This document shows positions 12,080 to 20,603 of a stretch of DNA of 64,000 bases, one piece after another. Source of the stretch: Fulvia fulva (lineage: Eukaryota > Ascomycota > Dothideomycetes > Mycosphaerellales > Mycosphaerellaceae); the NCBI RefSeq assembly GCF_020509005.1, contig NC_063021.1:558001-622000 (forward strand), in the 5' to 3' direction. The translations under genes were made by a program, and so were the position numbers. How positions within the stretch are numbered: the first letter of the stretch is position 1; each line of letters starts with the position of its first letter. Under the pieces are notes generated by a model. That model saw nothing but the letters and a program-made list of their open reading frames with translations, had not been told where the DNA came from and did not search any database.

Positions 12080-14302
12080 TAGCCTCGACACGCTTAGTAT
12101 TATCTAGTATAACGTTAACTATAGTAAGGATATAGTCTAGAACCATTTCCTATACGAGGCGGACCCGCGCGTCCACTACGTCCTTATAATCTAGGAGCTA
12201 TAGATTAACCCGTACTATAAGAGACAAACGACCTACAAGTCACTAGGCTATACGACATACCTACGAGGCGACGGTAGACCCCGTACGTACTTCTATATTA
12301 GTAAGGACATACTAGAATCCGACTAGGAGGTAGTATACTACGTAGACGAAGAAGGCGGGGGCGATATTACCTCCCTCTACGTAGGTAGCACCTAGATACA
12401 CAACCTATATATATATAACCGCTAGCCTCGAGGTCTAGCCGCGACCTAGGGGTCTATAGACACCTAGACAGTGCGCTTAAGAGACAAGGGTACTACATCG
12501 TAGTAGGAGACTTTAATATATACTACCCTTCCTAGGAAAGCCTTATATAGCCGCACCCTATAGCCGACGAAGTACTCGACTTAATAGCGAGTAACGTAAT
12601 TGCCCTTAATACCCCGAAGGACCTAGGTACCTAGAAGAGAGGGGGACTCTAAGGCACGATCGACCTCTCCTAGATCTTAGATAGCTACTACTATACGGTA
12701 ACCTACTATAGGATCGAACATAAACTCGAGGCGTCGTTAGACTATATACTAGTCAGGACCTCTATTACGACATAGATACAACGCACACTAGCGAGAACCC
12801 CTAAGCCAAACTAGGGAAAGGCCCACTAGGCTAACATCTAGGCGTACCTCGATGACTCTAAGAGGCTAGTCCAGATCGCGCAGTAGTAATATAACAGTAA
12901 AGACGAGATAGACGAAGCAGTCTAGGGGTTGACAGACGAAATAAGAAAAGCGACCTTACTTTACGTTCCGCTTACCTAACTAACAATATAGTCTAAACTA
13001 TACTAGACGCCGGAGTGTACTACGGTAGTAAGAGAAGTAAGGAGAGCCCGCCGGGTATAGATAAGCAGCTATAGCGAGGAGGCCTAGAACGTATATAGGG
13101 AGGTATACTAATAGAAGAAAGCTATAATACGGAGGGAGAAAGCAGTCGGCTAGAGGGCTATAGTAGAAGAAATCGCCGGCAAGCTAGCGAGGATATAGAA
13201 GCTAGCGAAATAGGCCCGATAGGACCCTATATAGGGCCCCTCCTTCTCTATCCTAGCGCTATAATCGCCTAGTGGCCCGGTTAGCGACCCCGAGGCCAAG
13301 GCGCGTCTACTAGCTAGTAAGTTCTTCCCGTCCCTAGTCGAGGCTAATCTAAGCGACATAAACAGCTCTGCTCCCCTAGCCCCTAGTATCGCGGTCTAAT
13401 AGGAGGTGTCCGAGGGAGAAGTTGCCGCTATACTAAGGAAGTTACCGGCGAAGAAAGCCCCGGGGCCGGATAGGATCCTAAACGAGCTACTAAAGAAGTA
13501 TAGAGATTAACTAGCCCTAGTAGTTATAGCGATATTTAACGCCTGCCTATAGACCGGATACTACCCGATAGCTTTTAAATAATCGACGACAGTAGTCCTA
13601 CGTAAGCCGTAAAAGGAAGACTATACGTAGGTGAAGTCGTACCGCCTAATTACGCTCCTTAGTACTCTTAGGAAGGCGCTTAAGAAGCTAGTTATAACGA
13701 GACTCTCCGAGGCGGTAGAGGAACACTCCCTACTCCCGGACACCTAGGCAGGTACGCGCCTATAGCGATCGACGCTATCCGCGATAGAACTTATCACCTC
13801 TTAGGTAAAGGCTATCTAGTATAAGAATAGGGACAAGGTAGCTTCCTTACTTAGCCTAGACATATCGGGAGCCTTCGACTACGTGTTATACCCGCGGCTA
13901 CTCTATATCCTAAGGTCGAAAGGACTCCCTAAGTAGCTTATTAACTTCGTACGGTCCTACCTCTAAAACCGTAGTACGTCGATCCTAGTCGGCTAGTATA
14001 GAAGCCCATTTTAAGCAGTCTATACTAGAATCCCGTAAGGCTTAACGCTAGTACCTATTCTGTTTCTCTTCTTTATAGCGACGCTACTCCTAGCCCTAGA
14101 ATCCTAGAACACCGCTACGAGCGGCTTCGTAGACGACATAAACATCCTAGCGTAGTCTTCCTCGACTAAGGAGAACTATAGGCTACTAGAAGAGAAGTAT
14201 AAGATCTACGAGGACTAGGCTAGGAGGCACGGGGCTCGGTTTGCCCTAGAAAAGTATAATCTAATACACCTTATACGCCGGCTACGGTTCTATAATATAT
14301 AA
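12080..14302 (+). pseudogene. LINE A copy 2 ORF2, first part (AP endonuclease and reverse transcriptase), degenerate
   Basis: A nearly continuous frame interrupted only by TAG/TAA begins with an endonuclease N-terminus (LSIIxYNVNYSKDIV) at about 12090. GDFN lies at about 12508-12520, and an endonuclease C-terminal region extends to about 12760. The RT shows KLPAKKAPGPDRILNELL at about 13440-13490 and KSYRLITLLSTLRKAL at about 13636-13685. LDISGAFDYV (catalytic motif A) is at about 13857-13885, and SGFVDDINIL (motif C aspartates) at about 14122-14152. The frame is cut at 14307 by D1 and continues after 20604. The order is the standard endonuclease-RT order of LINE ORF2. Confidence 0.88.
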
Positions 14303-14307
14303 GCTTC
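14303..14307. repeat. Target-site duplication of chromovirus D1, left copy
   Basis: GCTTC precedes the TG of the 5' LTR and recurs at 20599-20603 directly after the CA of the 3' LTR. The uninterrupted sequence in LINE A copy 3 (reverse complement near 57940) contains it once. Confidence 0.95.
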
Positions 14308-14678
14308 TGTCATGGTCTCCCCACAGAGAGTACAGAAGGTGGGGACAGAAGAGCCTCAGAGTGCTCAGAAGTCGTCAAGAAGTGACAGTCCAGCTTGGTG
14401 TGTGAGCGCCAAGAATCACATGCCCCGCAACATTCACTACGGGACCCAGCCCTCCAAATTCACCCCTCTACCAAACCTTGACAGATTCACTTCGGCTCGT
14501 GACTGTGTGACTCACGGCACTCCCGCGAGCACCCGTGACTGCGCTGGACCCTGGAAGAAGCACGTGGAAGACTCGGAACGTAGGGCAGGTTGGAATAAGG
14601 TTTTGAGCAAAGCTGCTGAGCGCGGCTTCGCACGGGTTAGCCCTGTTGATGCGGGGACACGCACTCGCGAGGGTCGCG

Positions 14679-14686
14679 TATAAATA
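14679..14686 (+). promoter_or_regulatory. D1 LTR TATA box
   Basis: TATAAATA sits 141 bp before the end of the LTR. Transcription is expected about 30-40 bp downstream, near 14709-14720, defining the start of R. The same box in the 3' LTR (20450-20457) contains the TAA stop of Pol. No experiment supports the start site. Confidence 0.7.
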
Positions 14687-14719
14687 TCTGGCCTTCCCCA
14701 GGCCTCTCTTGCTTCCTTC

Positions 14720-14728
14720 GTCTTTTGT
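14720..14728 (+). promoter_or_regulatory. D1 candidate self-primer sequence in R
   Basis: GTCTTTTGT lies about 41 bp after the TATA box and is the exact reverse complement of ACAAAAGAC just after the LTR. In Tf1/sushi-type elements the 5' end of the RNA folds back and primes minus-strand synthesis. This 9-mer has the position expected for that. Confidence 0.5.
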
Positions 14729-14829
14729 TTTGTGTAGCAATCATACCATACCCTTTTGCATCTGCACTTCGCACCTGCATTCTCGCTTTCACCCTTGCAT
14801 CTCACAGGCCAGGCTCTCGCCCTGACATC

Positions 14830-14838
14830 ACAAAAGAC
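14830..14838 (+). other. D1 primer-binding site (candidate self-priming)
   Basis: ACAAAAGAC starts two bases after the 5' LTR, where a primer-binding site belongs. It lacks the TGG that pairs with a tRNA CCA end, but is fully complementary to GTCTTTTGT at 14720-14728 in the same RNA. The D2 copy has the same pair. Confidence 0.5.
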
Positions 14839-14869
14839 CAACAAACCGTCAACCACTCGAGTCATCCTC

Positions 14870-16030
14870 ATGGGTGACCACGCCACCGATGGAGGTGTCA
14901 ACCTCGACAACCAAGACACTCCATTCCACTTCAGTGAGTGGACTGACATCCCCTTCTCGAACGCCGCTGCCTTCGGTGCCTGGGCAAACGCCAACCCCGA
15001 CACCGCCTACGCTCTCATCAACCGCACCGTCTCCTCTTTCCGCGAGACCGCCCAGCAGGTCGAGCAAGCAAACAACCAAGCAACATACCTTCAAGGTATT
15101 GTGAACACCTTCCAGAACCTCGCCCCGCACGCCGACGACAACCGCCGCCAGCACTTCTCCAAGAAGGTCAACGACCCAGACGAGTTCGACGGCAACAAGA
15201 GCAAGTTTGAGGCATTTGAGACACAGCTCACCATCAAGCTGTTGGCTAATGCCGACCACTTTCCGCAAGAGAAGGACAAAGTCACGTACGTCTTCTCCCT
15301 CCTTCGGGGAGACGCCGCGGCTCAGGTACAACACTACATCGACAACGCCACGCAGACTATCGGCTGCCCGGACGTCCTCACCTTGATGCAGGACCTCCGT
15401 GCTGCCTTTGGTGATCCAGACCGTAGAGCCACCGCCCAGAACGCCATCCACAACCTCCTCCAGAAGAACAAGAGCTTCGCCGAGTACCTCGCGGCCTTCA
15501 ACCGCGACATCGGGTTCACCGGCTACAACGAAGAGACCAAGAAGAGCACTCTCCGCCGTGGTTTGTCAGCAGAGCTTCTTCGAGCCCTCGAGGACAAGGA
15601 CGTCGGTGCTATGAGCTTCCGTGAGCTCGTCGAGACCTGCCAGCGCCTCGACTCCAACATGAAACACACCGCCTCTCTCCTCGCTTCCCGTTCTCAAGGT
15701 CGTCAGCCTCGTGGTCCCGGAAGCCACTTCGCTGCTCCACTAGGCGCCGCCGCTCCTACGGCTCTCCCTCCCGTCTCTGTAGGTGACGCTATGGATCTCA
15801 GCGCTGGTGCCGCCGTCCCTCGAGTCCAGGGCCTCGTCAACGGTAAGCTCACTCCCGAAGAGAAGCTTCGCCGTCGCCAGGCCGGACTCTGCACCTACTG
15901 CGGCGGTCCAGGCCACATCGCAGCCAACTGTCCGCAGCTCGCTGCCCGTAACGCCCGCAACCCGGTTCGCGGCGCTGTCGGCGCTATCGAGCCTGCTCCT
16001 GCTGCTCCCGCTGAGCAGGAAAAAGCCTAG
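14870..16030 (+). CDS. gag: Chromovirus D1 Gag (capsid/nucleocapsid)
   Basis: This 386-residue open frame encodes the structural protein that forms the virus-like particle and packages element RNA in the cytoplasm. I start it at the ATG at 14870 (MGDHATDGG), the first one downstream of the LTR. The frame is open further upstream, but only into the LTR and primer site. The middle is a capsid-like helical region (FETQLTIKLL…FAEYLAAFNRDIGFTGY). A CCHC zinc knuckle CTYCGGPGHIAANC follows, with ligands C341, C344, H349 and C354. The C-terminus is Ala/Pro-rich. The stop is TAG at 16028. The pol frame overlaps it in the -1 register from 16015. No RIP stops are present. D2 differs by a Gly/Arg change near the N-terminus and Glu/Gly near the end. 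Confidence 0.95.
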   Translation: MGDHATDGGVNLDNQDTPFHFSEWTDIPFSNAAAFGAWANANPDTAYALINRTVSSFRETAQQVEQANNQATYLQGIVNTFQNLAPHADDNRRQHFSKKVNDPDEFDGNKSKFEAFETQLTIKLLANADHFPQEKDKVTYVFSLLRGDAAAQVQHYIDNATQTIGCPDVLTLMQDLRAAFGDPDRRATAQNAIHNLLQKNKSFAEYLAAFNRDIGFTGYNEETKKSTLRRGLSAELLRALEDKDVGAMSFRELVETCQRLDSNMKHTASLLASRSQGRQPRGPGSHFAAPLGAAAPTALPPVSVGDAMDLSAGAAVPRVQGLVNGKLTPEEKLRRRQAGLCTYCGGPGHIAANCPQLAARNARNPVRGAVGAIEPAPAAPAEQEKA

Positions 16031-19000
16031 GTCTTCCTCATCGACGCGATGAAGACCAAGAACAACGTTTACCGAAAGTGAAGAGAGGAAAGAAGTTGAG
16101 GATCAATACAGCACAGCTAGACCTGTACGACGAGACGGGCAAGGACCACGCTTGCAAACCGTTCGTCACGAATGTAAATATCGGCTCAAAGAAACTCTCT
16201 TCTTCCAATCTCACTCTCATGGACACTGGCGCACTAGGCGAGTCTTTTATGGACTATAAACTCGCGACCTCTCTCAACCTCGAACCCCAGGAACTGAAGT
16301 ACCCTCGCACCCTTGAACTCTTTGACGGCACGGAGACTACCACTGGTAAGATTACTCATGTTGTACACACGTCAATCACCCTCGGAGGCAAGCGTATGTC
16401 GATCACCAGCTTCCTTACGTCCCTACCGCATCAGAAGTTTATCCTCGGCCTCCCCTGGTTCAGACGACACCGACCTATCATCGACTGGACTTCCCTTACT
16501 GTCAGCTTCCCTCCAGAAGTTCCTCCGGCACCTCCGCCTTCTCCGCCGCCTCAGCGCGGTCCTGAGTATACCAAGATCTTCCAGGTGAACGCCGCTGCCT
16601 TCACCACTGCTGCTAAGCAGCCCAAAGCTCAAGTCTTCGCCGCCTCTCTCCGCGATATCGACATCGCCCTCGAGAAGCTCGACAAGAAGCGTACACCTAC
16701 CGACCCTGCTACGAAGGTCCCTCCTTGGGCACACCACATCCTCCACGTATTCGATGCTAAAGCCGCAGACGAGCTACCTCCTCATCGCCCTTACGACCAC
16801 AAGATTGAGCTAGAAGAAGGTGCAGAGACACCGTTCGGACCGTTATATTCCATGTCCCGAGAAGAGCTTATCGTCCTCAAGAGATACCTCGAAGAGAACC
16901 TAAAGAAGGGGTTCATTCGAGCGAGCCGTTCCAGCGCTGGCAGTCCCGTCATGTTCGTCAAGAAGCCCGGCGGTGGTCTACGCTTCTGCGTAGACTACCG
17001 AGGCTTGAACGCTGTTACAAAGAAGAACCGCTACCCAATACCGTTGATTCAGGAGACGCTCGAGCGCCTCTCTAAGGCCAAGTACTTCACCAAGCTCGAT
17101 GTCATCGCTGCGTTCAACAAGTTACGAATGGCAGAAGGACACGAGTATCTCACAGCCTTCCGTACTCGCTACGGGCTGTTCGAGTCGCTCGTTATGCCCT
17201 TCGGCGTTTGTAACGGGCCTAGTACCTTCCAGAACTTCATTAACGACATCCTTCAGGAGTTCCTCGATCAGTTCTGCACTGCCTACATCGACGACATCCT
17301 AGTCTACAGCGAGACCAAGGAGGAGCACCGCGAGCACGTCTGTAAGGTCCTTCAGAAGCTCGCAGACGCCGGCTTGCAGCTCGATATCGACAAGTGCGAG
17401 TTTGAGAAGACCGAAGTCAAGTTCCTTGGTTTGATCATTACCGCAGACGGCATCAAGATGAACCAAGAGAAGATCGACGCTATCGTCGAATGGGATGCTC
17501 CTACGAACGTCAAAGAGGTCCAGGGTTTCCTAGGCTTTGCCAACTTCTACCGCCGCTTCATCCACGCATTTTCGGGCGTGGTACGCCCTTTGACGAAGCT
17601 CACGCGCAAGGGTGAGAAGTTCGCCTGGACCGACGAATGCCAGGAGGCTTTTGACTTGCTCAAAGCGAAGTTTGTTGAGAACCCGCTTCTACGGCACTTC
17701 GATTTCGAACTGGAGACCCGTGTAGAGACCGACGCATCCGACGGCGTGGTGGGCGGTGTCCTGCTACAACGCCGCTCGCCTGAATCCCCCTGGTTACCTG
17801 TCGCCTTCCTCTCCAAGAAGATGACCGCCACGGAGTGTAACTACGAGATCTACGACAAGGAGCTTCTCGCCATCGTCAAAGCTTTCGAAGAGTGGCGCCC
17901 CGAGCTCGAAGGCTCTGCTATGCCCGTCCAAGTAAGCTCCGACCATAAGAACCTCGTCTACTTTATGAAGAGCAAGCTGCTCAATCGTCGCCAGGCCCGC
18001 TGGAGCGAGTTCCTCTCCCGGTTCAACTTCGTGATCTCGTACACGCCCGGCAAGGCCAACTCGATGGCCGACGCCCTTACCCGCCGCCCTGGTGACTCTC
18101 CAGTTGATCGAAGAGGGGGCCGGCAAATCGCAGGGCAACAAGTCATCAAAGAGCACAACCTCTCTTCCGAGCTTCGAGAGTACCTATCGAACGGCCAGCC
18201 TACGCTCGCCGCTTCCTTTGCTACTCTCGTGCTCGCTCCTGCCTACCTTGACGAGAGTGACGATGAATCCGAGCCTGAAGAATACGCCTCGGACGCTGAG
18301 GACTTGAACGACGATGAAGAGGGCTCAGTAACGACCGACGGCTCATCCGAATCAGACTTTGAGGGGTTTGATAATGAGGAGCAGCCCGAAGGCATCATGG
18401 CACGAGTACGAACAGCGTACGATGCCGACATAGACGCCCAAGAGTTAGTTCAGGCCCTTGAATCTGGCGCGAGGACATTCCCGGGCTTCTCGCTGTCCGA
18501 GTGCGAGCTCCAGGGAGGTGTCGTCTACTTCCGTAAGAAGCTTTACGTACCGCAGCCCGAAGGCTCTAATATCCGAGCTGAGATTCTTCAAATCATCCAC
18601 GACTCCGCCTCTGGGGGTCACCCAGGCGTAGCCAAGACCCACAAGCTCCTCGCTAGGTATTACTGGTGGCCGCATTCCTGGAAGGACGTCCGCCGCTACG
18701 TGCTGAACTGCGCTGCTTGCCGAAGAGCCAAAGCTAACCGCCACCGTCCCCACGGTCTCTTGCACCCTCTCCCGGCTCCTGATCGTCCGTGGAAGCACAT
18801 CACTATGGACTTTATCACCGATCTTCCTCACGGCAAGACCTTCAGCGGCGTGAAAGCAAAGGCCCTTCTAGTGATCGTGGACCGTCACTCCAAGGACCGG
18901 TACATGATCCCGTGCTGGAGCATGACCGCAAAGGAGACTGCTCGCTTGTTCTACGAATTCGTCTGGCGCTTTCAAGGCCTCCCGGATAGCATCACCTCTG

Positions 19001-20454
19001 ACAGAGGCACCCAGTTCATCTCGCACTTCTGGAAGCGTCTGTGTGCTATCCTGGGCATCAAGCATAACCTCTCGACCAGTTTTCAGCCACAGACCGACGG
19101 CCAGACCGAAATTACGAACGCTATCCTCGAGCAGGTCCTTCGTTGCTTCGTCGACTACCACCAGAAGGATTGGCCTCAGCATATCCCTGCGGTGGAGTTC
19201 GCTACTCGTAACTGGGACTCGGAGACTACTGGCTACTCTCCCTTCTATACTACGAGAGGTTACCACCCTCGTACAGGCATGGAACCAGAAGAACCTCTCC
19301 CGCCTACCGAAGACGCAAACGAGCAAGCAGCAGACGAGTTCGCTACTATGCTCTCACAGATCCATGAAGAAGTTCACGACGAGATGGTGTACGCACAAGC
19401 AATCTACGAGGATCAAGCCAATCGTCGTCGCCAGCCAGCTCCCGACTACCAAGTAGGCGATATGGTCTACCTCAACTCCAAGAACATCAAGACAGACCGC
19501 CCCTCCAAGAAGCTGAACTGGAAGAACCTAGGTCCTTTTGAGATCACCGAGCGTATCAGTTCACACGCCTACCGTCTAGCTCTTCCTGCGAACATAAAGA
19601 TCCACGACGTCTTCCATCCCGTACGCCTTCGGCCGTCGGCTGAGGACCCATTCCCGAACCAAAACCAAGACATGCCAGGTCCTCCCGATGAAGTAGAAGT
19701 CGACGAGCCTGTTAACCTACCTTCTGACGACTATGCCGTCCGCAAGATCCGGGGAATCCGCGTAGAGCCCAACGACGTTGAAGGACTACCGCCGATCAAG
19801 TATGAAGTCGAATGGCAAGGTTGCCCTGAGTGGGATACCTCATGGGAACCTATCCAACATATCATCTTCAATCGTCAAGCAATCGAAGAATACCACGCCC
19901 GCGCAGACGGCCCAGAAGTCAACATCGGCAGGCTCTTCGAATCTGAGCTCTTCGACGGGGCTTACCAATGGTGTATCGACCATGACATCAGGCCTAGGCC
20001 TGGTACTGAAGCTGAACATCCTCGATATGTGGAACTACTACGGCTTCGTAGGAACTCAGCTTTGTTCGGGGGGGCTACTGTCATGGTCTCCCCACAGAGA
20101 GTACAGAAGGTGGGGACAGAAGAGCCTCAGAGTGCTCAGAAGTCGTCAAGAAGTGACAGTCCAGCTTGGTGTGTGAGCGCCAAGAATCACATGCCCCGCA
20201 ACATTCACTACGGGACCCAGCCCTCCAAATTCACCCCTCTACCAAACCTTGACAGATTCACTTCGGCTCGTGACTGTGTGACTCACGGCACTCCCGCGAG
20301 CACCCGTGACTGCGCTGGACCCTGGAAGAAGCACGTGGAAGACTCGGAACGTAGGGCAGGTTGGAATAAGGTTTTGAGCAAAGCTGCTGAGCGCGGCTTC
20401 GCACGGGTTAGCCCTGTTGATGCGGGGACACGCACTCGCGAGGGTCGCGTATAA
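16015..20454 (+). CDS. pol: Chromovirus D1 Pol (protease, RT, RNase H, integrase, chromodomain)
   Basis: The open frame runs from 16015 (after a TGA) to TAA at 20452-20454, in the -1 register to gag. The first ATG encodes Met48 at the protease active site, so Pol must be made as a Gag-Pol frameshift product. Numbering from the GTG at 16078, protease DTGA is at 49-52. RT has TKLDVIAAFN and the YIDD box (403-406), and RNase H has D552. An Asp/Glu-rich linker of about 55 residues follows near 720-775. The integrase has an HHCC zinc finger (GGHPGV…CAAC) and D911, D975, E1011, spaced as D,D35E. A GPF-type segment (LGPFEI) and a chromodomain (YEVEWQGCPEWDTSWEP, about 1228-1280) follow. The last ~124 residues are read from the 3' LTR. 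Pol matures the particle, copies RNA and inserts cDNA into chromatin. Confidence 0.95.
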   Translation, partial: AGKSLGLPHRRDEDQEQRLPKVKRGKKLRINTAQLDLYDETGKDHACKPFVTNVNIGSKKLSSSNLTLMDTGALGESFMDYKLATSLNLEPQELKYPRTLELFDGTETTTGKITHVVHTSITLGGKRMSITSFLTSLPHQKFILGLPWFRRHRPIIDWTSLTVSFPPEVPPAPPPSPPPQRGPEYTKIFQVNAAAFTTAAKQPKAQVFAASLRDIDIALEKLDKKRTPTDPATKVPPWAHHILHVFDAKAADELPPHRPYDHKIELEEGAETPFGPLYSMSREELIVLKRYLEENLKKGFIRASRSSAGSPVMFVKKPGGGLRFCVDYRGLNAVTKKNRYPIPLIQETLERLSKAKYFTKLDVIAAFNKLRMAEGHEYLTAFRTRYGLFESLVMPFGVCNGPSTFQNFINDILQEFLDQFCTAYIDDILVYSETKEEHREHVCKVLQKLADAGLQLDIDKCEFEKTEVKFLGLIITADGIKMNQEKIDAIVEWDAPTNVKEVQGFLGFANFYRRFIHAFSGVVRPLTKLTRKGEKFAWTDECQEAFDLLKAKFVENPLLRHFDFELETRVETDASDGVVGGVLLQRRSPESPWLPVAFLSKKMTATECNYEIYDKELLAIVKAFEEWRPELEGSAMPVQVSSDHKNLVYFMKSKLLNRRQARWSEFLSRFNFVISYTPGKANSMADALTRRPGDSPVDRRGGRQIAGQQVIKEHNLSSELREYLSNGQPTLAASFATLVLAPAYLDESDDESEPEEYASDAEDLNDDEEGSVTTDGSSESDFEGFDNEEQPEGIMARVRTAYDADIDAQELVQALESGARTFPGFSLSECELQGGVVYFRKKLYVPQPEGSNIRAEILQIIHDSASGGHPGVAKTHKLLARYYWWPHSWKDVRRYVLNCAACRRAKANRHRPHGLLHPLPAPDRPWKHITMDFITDLPHGKTFSGVKAKALLVIVDRHSKDRYMIPCWSMTAKETARLFYEFVWRFQGLPDSITSDRGTQFISHFWKRLCAILGIKHNLSTSFQPQTDGQTEITNAILEQVLRCFVDYHQKDWPQHIPAVEFATRNWDSETTGYSPFYTTRGYHPRTGMEPEEPLPPTEDANEQAADEFATMLSQIHEEVHDEMVYAQAIYEDQANRRRQPAPDYQVGDMVYLNSKNIKTDRPSKKLNWKNLGPFEITERISSHAYRLALPANIKIHDVFHPVRLRPSAEDPFPNQNQDMPGPPDEVEVDEPVNLPSDDYAVRKIRGIRVEPNDVEGLPPIKYEVEWQGCPEWDTSWEPIQHIIFNRQAIEEYHARADGPEVNIGRLFESELFDGAYQWCIDHDIRPRPGTEAEHPRYVELLRLRRNSALFGGATVMVSPQRVQKVGTEEPQSAQKSSRSDSPAWCVSAKNHMPRNIHYGTQPSKFTPLPNLDRFTSARDCVTHGTPASTRDCAGPWKKHVEDSERRAGWNKVLSKAAERGFARVSPVDAGTRTREGRV
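16018..16024 (+). promoter_or_regulatory. D1 gag-pol -1 frameshift site (variant heptamer)
   Basis: In gag codons the site reads G GAA AAA, just before GCC TAG. It lies in the 16015-16030 overlap where a -1 slip moves ribosomes into pol. D2 has G GGA AAA at the same place, the canonical X XXY YYZ form. D1 therefore carries a G-to-A change that weakens P-site re-pairing. No downstream pseudoknot was assessed. Confidence 0.65.
20068..20074 (+). other. D1 polypurine tract
   Basis: A run of seven G ends four bases before the 3' LTR and is the only candidate plus-strand primer there. It lies inside the pol frame. It is shorter than most Gypsy tracts. Confidence 0.55.
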
Positions 20455-20598
20455 ATATCTGGCCTTCCCCAGGCCTCTCTTGCTTCCTTCGTCTTTTGTT
20501 TTGTGTAGCAATCATACCATACCCTTTTGCATCTGCACTTCGCACCTGCATTCTCGCTTTCACCCTTGCATCTCACAGGCCAGGCTCTCGCCCTGACA
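20079..20598 (+). repeat. D1 3' LTR (520 bp)
   Basis: Identical by eye to 14308-14827. The first 376 bases are also the 3' end of the pol frame. The TATA box at 20450-20457 overlaps the TAA stop. It is followed directly by the GCTTC duplication. Confidence 0.96.
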
Positions 20599-20603
20599 GC
20601 TTC

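Larger units (their letters stand above)
14308..14827 (+). repeat. D1 5' LTR (520 bp)
   Basis: It is bounded by TGTCA and TGACA, a 5-bp inverted terminal repeat, and is identical by eye to 20079-20598. It holds the TATA box, the presumed transcription start and the self-primer sequence. It also contains an open frame (14312-14683) that is not a gene of its own. In the 3' LTR the same sequence forms the C-terminus of Pol. Confidence 0.96.
14308..20598 (+). mobile_element. Chromovirus D1: intact Ty3/Gypsy LTR retrotransposon
   Basis: A complete 6291-bp element with two 520-bp LTRs (TGTCA…TGACA), 5-bp duplication GCTTC, a candidate primer-binding site, gag, pol and a G-rich tract before the 3' LTR. 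Unlike all surrounding sequence it is rich in CpA/TpG and has no stop inside gag or pol. The two LTRs look identical by eye, indicating a very recent insertion. A second copy of exactly the same length, D2, lies at 28086-34376 and differs at about two dozen positions. The chromodomain at the Pol C-terminus places it in the chromoviruses. It should be able to move on its own if transcribed; that is inference. Confidence 0.97.

Noticed and set aside
14312..14683. A 123-codon open frame in the D1 5' LTR (and 28090-28461 in D2).
   Set aside because: It is the LTR duplicate of the Pol C-terminus. It lies upstream of the TATA box, so it is not expected to be transcribed from the 5' LTR.
14756..14869. 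Upstream in-frame extension of D1 Gag (38 extra codons, starting inside the LTR).
   Set aside because: It would translate the LTR end and primer-binding site. The ATG at 14870 is the natural start and the same holds in D2.
16078..16080. GTG as an independent Pol start.
   Set aside because: It is not a credible eukaryotic start. The frame is open back into gag and the slippery heptamer explains expression.
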